The notes under the pieces: model-generated
What the model saw: the letters and a program-made list of their open reading frames with translations, nothing else
Databases searched by the model: none
What the model was told of the DNA's origin: nothing
Position numbers and translations under genes: made by a program
DNA from: Phaeacidiphilus oryzae TH49
GTDB lineage: Bacteria; Actinomycetota; Actinomycetes; Streptomycetales; Streptomycetaceae
Direction of reading: 5' to 3'
Length of the DNA: 64,000 bases
Assembly: GCF_000744815.1 (NCBI RefSeq)
Contig: NZ_JQMQ01000005.1
Span: 3,666,055 to 3,730,054, forward strand
Shown: piece by piece, positions 59,921-64,000 of the stretch
Layout: every line of letters begins with the position of its first letter
Numbering within the stretch: position 1 is the first letter of the stretch

Positions 59921-62476
59921 GTGTCAGTCACCACACGCATGACGACTATCAGAGACCTGCGCGGCCCCGCCGGCCACGCGAAGAAAGGCCCGCCGAGAAA
60001 ACACGGCCGGTTGTGGAATACCGTGATCGCCCCGCGGACAATCCGCGCCAAGCTGTTCCGGATCCTGGTCCTCGCGCTGGCCCTGGTGCTCGCTCTGCTG
60101 GGCAGCGCGGTCGCCACCCAGATCTCCACCTACCGCGAAGCGGCCGACACGGTGTACCAGACCAAGCTCCTGGTCACCCTGCAGAGTTTTGTTCATGAGG
60201 AGCAGAAGGAGCGCGGCCTCACCGACGCGCTGATCGCGGGGACCACCGCCCAGTGGCCGAACGAGATGGCCGAACGCAAGCTCTCCGCCCAGACCGCGAG
60301 CGCGGTCCACGCGCTGGTGAAGGGCCGGCACGACGCAGCCTCCAACCAGGCGAGGGCCGGACTCGATTCGATGCTCGCCGGGCTGGTCGGGATCCGTCAG
60401 GCGGTGGACAACGGCCACGGCGACCTTCTCAAGAACTACTGGTTCTTCACCGACAACAACACCAAGCTGACCCACTTCACCTTCGGCCTCGAAAACGCCT
60501 CCGACCCCGAGCTGCGCAACCACATCCAGGCGCTGCTGACGCTGGGCAACGGCAAGGAGGCCATGGGCGAGCAGCGGGCCCTGATGACGGGTTCGCTGCC
60601 GCAGCAGCATTTCGTCTACGACTGGTACACCCAGTACGTCACCGACCTGGGCACCCGCGAGGCGAACATCAAGGCGCTGCCGCTGTGGACCACGCCCAGG
60701 GAGCAGTCCGCCGTCGACGCCGTGTGGACGACGGACCACGCCAAGCGGGTCCTCGGCTGGGAGCAGATGGCGATCCGCCAGGGCGGCAGGCTCGACCCCA
60801 CGGTCATCCCGCCCACCCAGTGGTACACCGGCATGACCCAGACCATCAACGACCTCCGTACCGTCCAGGTCGCGTACGGCGACGACGTCATCGCCCGGGC
60901 CGAGCAGCTGCAGGCCGACGCCGAGCAGCAGGTGGTGCTCTTCAGCCTGCTGGCGCTGGCCGCGGTCGCGATCCTCGGCGGCCTCTCCGTCGGCGCCGCC
61001 CGCTCCATCTCGGGCCCGCTGGGCGTCCTCGCCCGCAAGGCCGACCGCACCGCCACCGAGACGCTGCCCGAGGCCGTCAACCGGGTCCAGGAGACCGGCG
61101 GTGCGCAGGAGGCCCCCGAGCCGCTGCGGATCCCCGAGCACTCCGGGCACGAGGTCCGGCTGGTCGCCGAGGCCTTCGACAAGGTGCAGCGGGTCGCCTT
61201 CGACCTCGCCACCGAGCAGACGGTGCTGCGCAAGAACGCCACCGAGTCGCTGGTCAACCTCGGCCGCCGGAACCAGAACCTGGTCCGCCGCCAGATCGGC
61301 TTCATCAACAAGCTGGAGCACGAGGACGCCGACCCGCAGCAGCTGGCCAACCTCTTCGAGCTGGACCACCTGGCCACCCGCATGCGGCGGAACGCCGAAT
61401 CGCTGCTGGTGCTCGCCGGCGAGGCCAGCCCGCGCCCCTGGGCGCAGCCGCTGACCGTCACCGACGTGATCCGGGCGGCGCTCTCCGAGGTCGAGGAGTA
61501 CCGGCGGGTGACCCTCCGCCGGATCGACCAGATCAAGGTGAACGGCTCGGTGGTGGCCGAGGTCGCGCACCTGCTGGCGGAGCTGGTGGAGAACGCCCTC
61601 AGCTTCTCCCCGCCGGACTCGGATGTGGAGATCGAGGGCCGGCGCACCAGCAACGGCTACCTGATCGCCATCGTCGACCACGGCCTGGGGATGAGCCCCG
61701 AGGCGATCGCCGAGGCCAACGTCCGGCTCTCCGGTTCGGCCAGCTTCATGGCCGAGCCCACCAAGTTCCTCGGCCACTACGTGGTCGGCTCGCTGGCCAA
61801 GCGGCACAGCATCGACGTCCGCCTCGGCGAGGCACCGGCGGCCGGTGTGGTCGCCCGCGTGCTGCTGCCGGCCGCCCTGCTGGCCGAGAGCATGCCCGGG
61901 CATGGGGCGCCGGCCAACATGCTGACCTCCTCGGGGTCGGCCGCGACCCGGTCCGGTGACCGGAGTGAGGAGCGGGCGGTGGAGGAGGTGCACGTCCAGC
62001 GGACCGACCGCGGCACGGAGCTGCCCGTGGACGACGCTCCGGAACTCCAGCGGGAGATCGACACCGGGGCACTGCCGGAGATCCGCAGCGGCGAGATGGT
62101 CGGCCAGCGGATCGGCGAACTGGAGGCGGCGGCTCCGGTCGAGGAGCTCCGCGGCCCGGTCTCCGGCGGCGGCGCGTACGGCGCCGGCGCGGCCAGGATT
62201 CCCGGGGCGCGCAGCGCCTCCGGGGCGCGTACCAGGAACGGTCTGGTCAAGCGGCCGCGGCGGAGTGCCATCTCGGCGGCGGTCAACGAGACCTCCGGCC
62301 GCTGGCAGGCCGGGGAGGAGCGCACGCCCGAGCGCTCCCCGGAGGAGGTCAAGGCGATGCTCTCCGCGCTGCGCTCGGCGCACGACCGGGGCGCGCGCAC
62401 CACCAGCAGCACTGGCAGCAGCACTGGCAGCAACAGCAACAGCAGCAGCACCACCGGTGAGGGAGGTGTCTCGTGA
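59921..62476 (+). CDS. cvnA: Conservon sensor kinase (CvnA-like, nitrate/nitrite-sensing domain)
   Basis: 851 aa. A transmembrane helix (about 45-70), an extracellular NIT-type helical sensor (about 75-320, VHEEQKERGLTDALI typical), a second helix (about 335-355), a HAMP-like linker, dimerisation helices, and a GHKL ATPase domain (about 515-650: ELVENALSFSPPDSDVEIE, DHGLGMSPEAIAEANVRLSG). The last 200 residues are disordered with a Ser/Thr/Asn/Gly tail. GTG start near GGAGG; ATG at 59939 and GTG at 59903 are alternatives. First gene of a cvnABCD conservon; overlaps cvnB by 4 bp. Confidence 0.9.
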   Translation: MSVTTRMTTIRDLRGPAGHAKKGPPRKHGRLWNTVIAPRTIRAKLFRILVLALALVLALLGSAVATQISTYREAADTVYQTKLLVTLQSFVHEEQKERGLTDALIAGTTAQWPNEMAERKLSAQTASAVHALVKGRHDAASNQARAGLDSMLAGLVGIRQAVDNGHGDLLKNYWFFTDNNTKLTHFTFGLENASDPELRNHIQALLTLGNGKEAMGEQRALMTGSLPQQHFVYDWYTQYVTDLGTREANIKALPLWTTPREQSAVDAVWTTDHAKRVLGWEQMAIRQGGRLDPTVIPPTQWYTGMTQTINDLRTVQVAYGDDVIARAEQLQADAEQQVVLFSLLALAAVAILGGLSVGAARSISGPLGVLARKADRTATETLPEAVNRVQETGGAQEAPEPLRIPEHSGHEVRLVAEAFDKVQRVAFDLATEQTVLRKNATESLVNLGRRNQNLVRRQIGFINKLEHEDADPQQLANLFELDHLATRMRRNAESLLVLAGEASPRPWAQPLTVTDVIRAALSEVEEYRRVTLRRIDQIKVNGSVVAEVAHLLAELVENALSFSPPDSDVEIEGRRTSNGYLIAIVDHGLGMSPEAIAEANVRLSGSASFMAEPTKFLGHYVVGSLAKRHSIDVRLGEAPAAGVVARVLLPAALLAESMPGHGAPANMLTSSGSAATRSGDRSEERAVEEVHVQRTDRGTELPVDDAPELQREIDTGALPEIRSGEMVGQRIGELEAAAPVEELRGPVSGGGAYGAGAARIPGARSASGARTRNGLVKRPRRSAISAAVNETSGRWQAGEERTPERSPEEVKAMLSALRSAHDRGARTTSSTGSSTGSNSNSSSTTGEGGVS

Positions 62477-62898
62477 CCGTCGACATGCACGCGGACTCGC
62501 AGACGTTCAACTGGTTGATCGGCAACTTCGTCAGAAGCACGGACGGAGTGCGGGACGCGGTCGCGGTCTCCTCGGACGGACTGCTGATCGCCGTCTCCGA
62601 GGGGCTCGGCAGGACCGACGCGGACCATCTGGCCGCGGTCGTCTCCGGGCTCGCCTCGCTGGCCCGCAGCGCCTCCCGGCGGTACGACTTCGACGGGATG
62701 AAGCTGCTGATGATCGAGATGCAGCGGGGCTTCCTGATGGTCTCGGCCATCCGGGACGGCAGCTGCATCGGCGTCCTCGCCGACTCCACCGCCGACCTCG
62801 GCCTGGTGGGGTACGAGATGGCGGTGCTGGCCGAGCGGGCCGGCGATCTGCTCACCCCGCAGCTCATCTCCGACCTGAGGCAGGCGCTTCCGCGATGA
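62473..62898 (+). CDS. cvnB: Roadblock/LC7 protein of the conservon
   Basis: 141-aa Roadblock/LC7 fold: FNWLIGNFVRSTDGVRDAVAVSSDGLLIAVSEGL, LAAVVSGLASLARSASRRYDF, LLMIEMQRGFLMVSAIRDGSCIGVLA. These act as small GTPase regulators or docking subunits. GTG start overlapping the cvnA stop (GTGA). The next gene starts in an ATGA overlap. CvnB proteins are believed to act on CvnD. Confidence 0.92.
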   Translation: MTVDMHADSQTFNWLIGNFVRSTDGVRDAVAVSSDGLLIAVSEGLGRTDADHLAAVVSGLASLARSASRRYDFDGMKLLMIEMQRGFLMVSAIRDGSCIGVLADSTADLGLVGYEMAVLAERAGDLLTPQLISDLRQALPR

Positions 62899-63257
62899 GC
62901 CCGGTCGAGCGCGAGCAGGACGAGGGGGCGCCGGACGACTCGCTGTTCGTCCGGCCGTTCATCATGACCGGCGGCCGGGTCCGGCCCGTCCAGGACGGGC
63001 TGCGTCTCGAGACGCTGGTGACCGCGGCGCCCGGTTCACTCTTCGCGCCGCTGGAGTTCGAGAGGCGGCGGATCGTCACCTTCTGCCAGACGCCGCAGTC
63101 CGTGGCCGAGGTCGCCGGCGGCATCGGGGTGCCCCTCGGGGTGGCCAAGGTGCTCATCGCCGACCTGGTGGTGGCCGAGCTGCTGACCGTCCATCAGGCC
63201 GAGGAGCTGCCACTCCACGTGATCGAGAGGATCAGGGACCATGTCCGGTCGCTCTGA
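62895..63257 (+). CDS. cvnC: DUF742 protein of the conservon
   Basis: 120 aa, DUF742 winged-helix-like: SLFVRPFIMTGGRVRPVQDGLRLETLVTA, then VTFCQTPQSVAEVAGGIGVPLGVAKVLIADLVVAELLTVH. It lies between the Roadblock and GTPase genes, overlapping them by 4 bp and 17 bp. Role unknown beyond the conservon assembly. Confidence 0.92.
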   Translation: MSPVEREQDEGAPDDSLFVRPFIMTGGRVRPVQDGLRLETLVTAAPGSLFAPLEFERRRIVTFCQTPQSVAEVAGGIGVPLGVAKVLIADLVVAELLTVHQAEELPLHVIERIRDHVRSL

Positions 63258-63879
63258 CCACAGGAACGGCGCGGGCGGCGCTTCCGCCGCCGGCCCGCAG
63301 GAAGTCCCACTGGCCGCGAAGATCGTGGTCAGCGGGGGGCTGGGGGTGGGCAAGACCACCTTCGTGGGCGCGATCTCCGAGATCGAGCCGCTGGATACGG
63401 AGGCCGCGATCACCGAGGTGTCGGTGGGCGTGGACTCGCTGGACGGGGTGGACGGCAAGACCACCACGACCGTGGCACTGGACTTCGGGCGGATCACCCT
63501 CGATCCGACGCTGGTGCTGTACCTGTTCGGGACGCCCGGGCAGGACCGCTTCTCCTTCCTCTGGGACGACCTGGTGGAAGGCGCGCTGGGCACGGTCGTG
63601 CTGGCGGACACCCGCCGGATCGAGGACTCCTTCCCGGCGGTGGACTACTTCGAGGAGCGGTCGGCGCCGTTCGTCCTGGCGGTCAACCACTTCGACGGCG
63701 CCCAGCAGTTCGACCTCGAGGAGGTGCGGGAGGCGCTGGGCCTCTCGGACGACGTTCCGGTGGTGTACTGCGACGCCCGGAACCGGTCCTCGGTGCGCGA
63801 TGTGCTGGTCGCGCTGATGGACCGGGTCATCCAGCGGCATGTCGAGACGCGGGGCGCGGCCGGCGCGATGGCGCGCTAG
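63241..63879 (+). CDS. cvnD: Small GTPase of the conservon
   Basis: 212-aa Ras-like ATP/GTP-binding protein: P-loop GGLGVGKTT, switch region KTTTTVALDFGRI, DxxG-type GTPGQDRF (switch II), and NHFD in place of NKxD. Belongs to the MglA/Rab-like conservon GTPases. The start overlaps cvnC by 17 bp and the ATG is preceded by GAGAGGATCAGGGACC. It completes the operon; a hairpin follows. Confidence 0.92.
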   Translation: MSGRSDHRNGAGGASAAGPQEVPLAAKIVVSGGLGVGKTTFVGAISEIEPLDTEAAITEVSVGVDSLDGVDGKTTTTVALDFGRITLDPTLVLYLFGTPGQDRFSFLWDDLVEGALGTVVLADTRRIEDSFPAVDYFEERSAPFVLAVNHFDGAQQFDLEEVREALGLSDDVPVVYCDARNRSSVRDVLVALMDRVIQRHVETRGAAGAMAR

Positions 63880-63892
63880 GCCCGGCCCGGTG

Positions 63893-63941
63893 GGAGGCCG
63901 GGGCGCTTCCGGGGTTCCGCCCCGGAGGCGTCCCGGCCTCC
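63893..63941 (+). terminator. Terminator of the conservon operon
   Basis: Long hairpin with near-perfect 22-bp arms (GGAGGCCGGGGCGCTTCCGG at the left, complement ending in CCCGGCCTCC) and a 5-nt loop, followed by TTTCCTCT. Confidence 0.85.
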
Positions 63942-64000
63942 TTTCCTCTGCCCTGCTCAGCCCCGTTCTCCCGAGGGGTTACCGTCGTCCGGGCGCCGCC

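Overview
The window is high-GC actinobacterial chromosome with GC-biased codons, GTG/TTG starts and families typical of Streptomyces or a close relative (Kitasatospora, Streptacidiphilus): a cvnABCD conservon, twin SigB/SigF-type sigma factors, a Prim-Pol protein, an NgcEFG sugar importer with a DasR-like operator, and an LAxTG surface protein. It looks like core or near-core chromosome. I see no phage, IS element, integrase or CRISPR array. The genus is an inference from gene content.

Layout. 0-11.5 kb: tail of an RsbW-like ATPase, a TipA-type MerR regulator, Xaa-Pro aminopeptidase, a SpoIIE/GAF phosphatase with an altered metal site, a glycosyltransferase, a Prim-Pol protein, a SEC-C protein, a second RsbW-like ATPase, a glycerophosphodiesterase, and a thiamine-precursor permease behind a TPP riboswitch. 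11.5-16.5 kb: HtrA-like protease, tRNA-Ser(TGA), a sugar acetyltransferase, an unrecognised gene, then about 1.2 kb of degenerate repeats and a small secreted protein. 16.5-25.5 kb: a steroid-side-chain-type hydratase/aldolase pair (fused ChsH2/ChsH1-like protein plus Ltp2-like thiolase) behind a palindromic operator, a secreted DUF1906 protein, an acyl-CoA ligase, and a large PAS/receiver protein whose kinase core looks inactive. tRNA-Ser(GCT) and tRNA-Arg(ACG) follow. 25.9-30.2 kb: DUF2236 protein, DoxX, a GGCT-like protein, a 2-hydroxyacid dehydrogenase and a TetR regulator.

30.3-40.8 kb is the most unusual part. Two DHA2 exporters each carry three C-terminal carboxypeptidase-regulatory-like (CRLD) beta-sandwich repeats. 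The second lies in a translationally coupled operon: MarR regulator, MFS-CRLD, CRLD-YceI. The same beta-sandwich module therefore sits on a drug-type exporter and on a lipid-binding YceI lipocalin, and both copies are predicted to be cytoplasmic. Between the two exporters lies ngcEFG (GlcNAc/chitobiose uptake).

41-48.7 kb: aldo/keto reductase, a TetR regulator divergent from a quinone-type oxidoreductase with two identical operators, a kdgD-gudD glucarate pair, a Gln/Pro-rich tail-anchored protein, a lipoprotein and a tyrosine phosphatase. 48.8-51.1 kb: two tandem general-stress/sporulation-type sigma factors and a 54-aa membrane peptide. 51.7-59.7 kb: sortase-anchored surface protein, a CstR-like regulator divergent from a rhodanese, an iron-box-controlled siderophore-binding lipoprotein, tRNA-Ser(CGA), tadA with its partner, upp, a LytR_C protein and a DGLHR-motif protein. 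59.9-63.9 kb: a complete conservon.

The partner-switch parts (two RsbW-like ATPases, one SpoIIE-type phosphatase, two SigF/B-type sigma factors) are scattered across the window. They may belong to one network, but the sequence does not show pairing.
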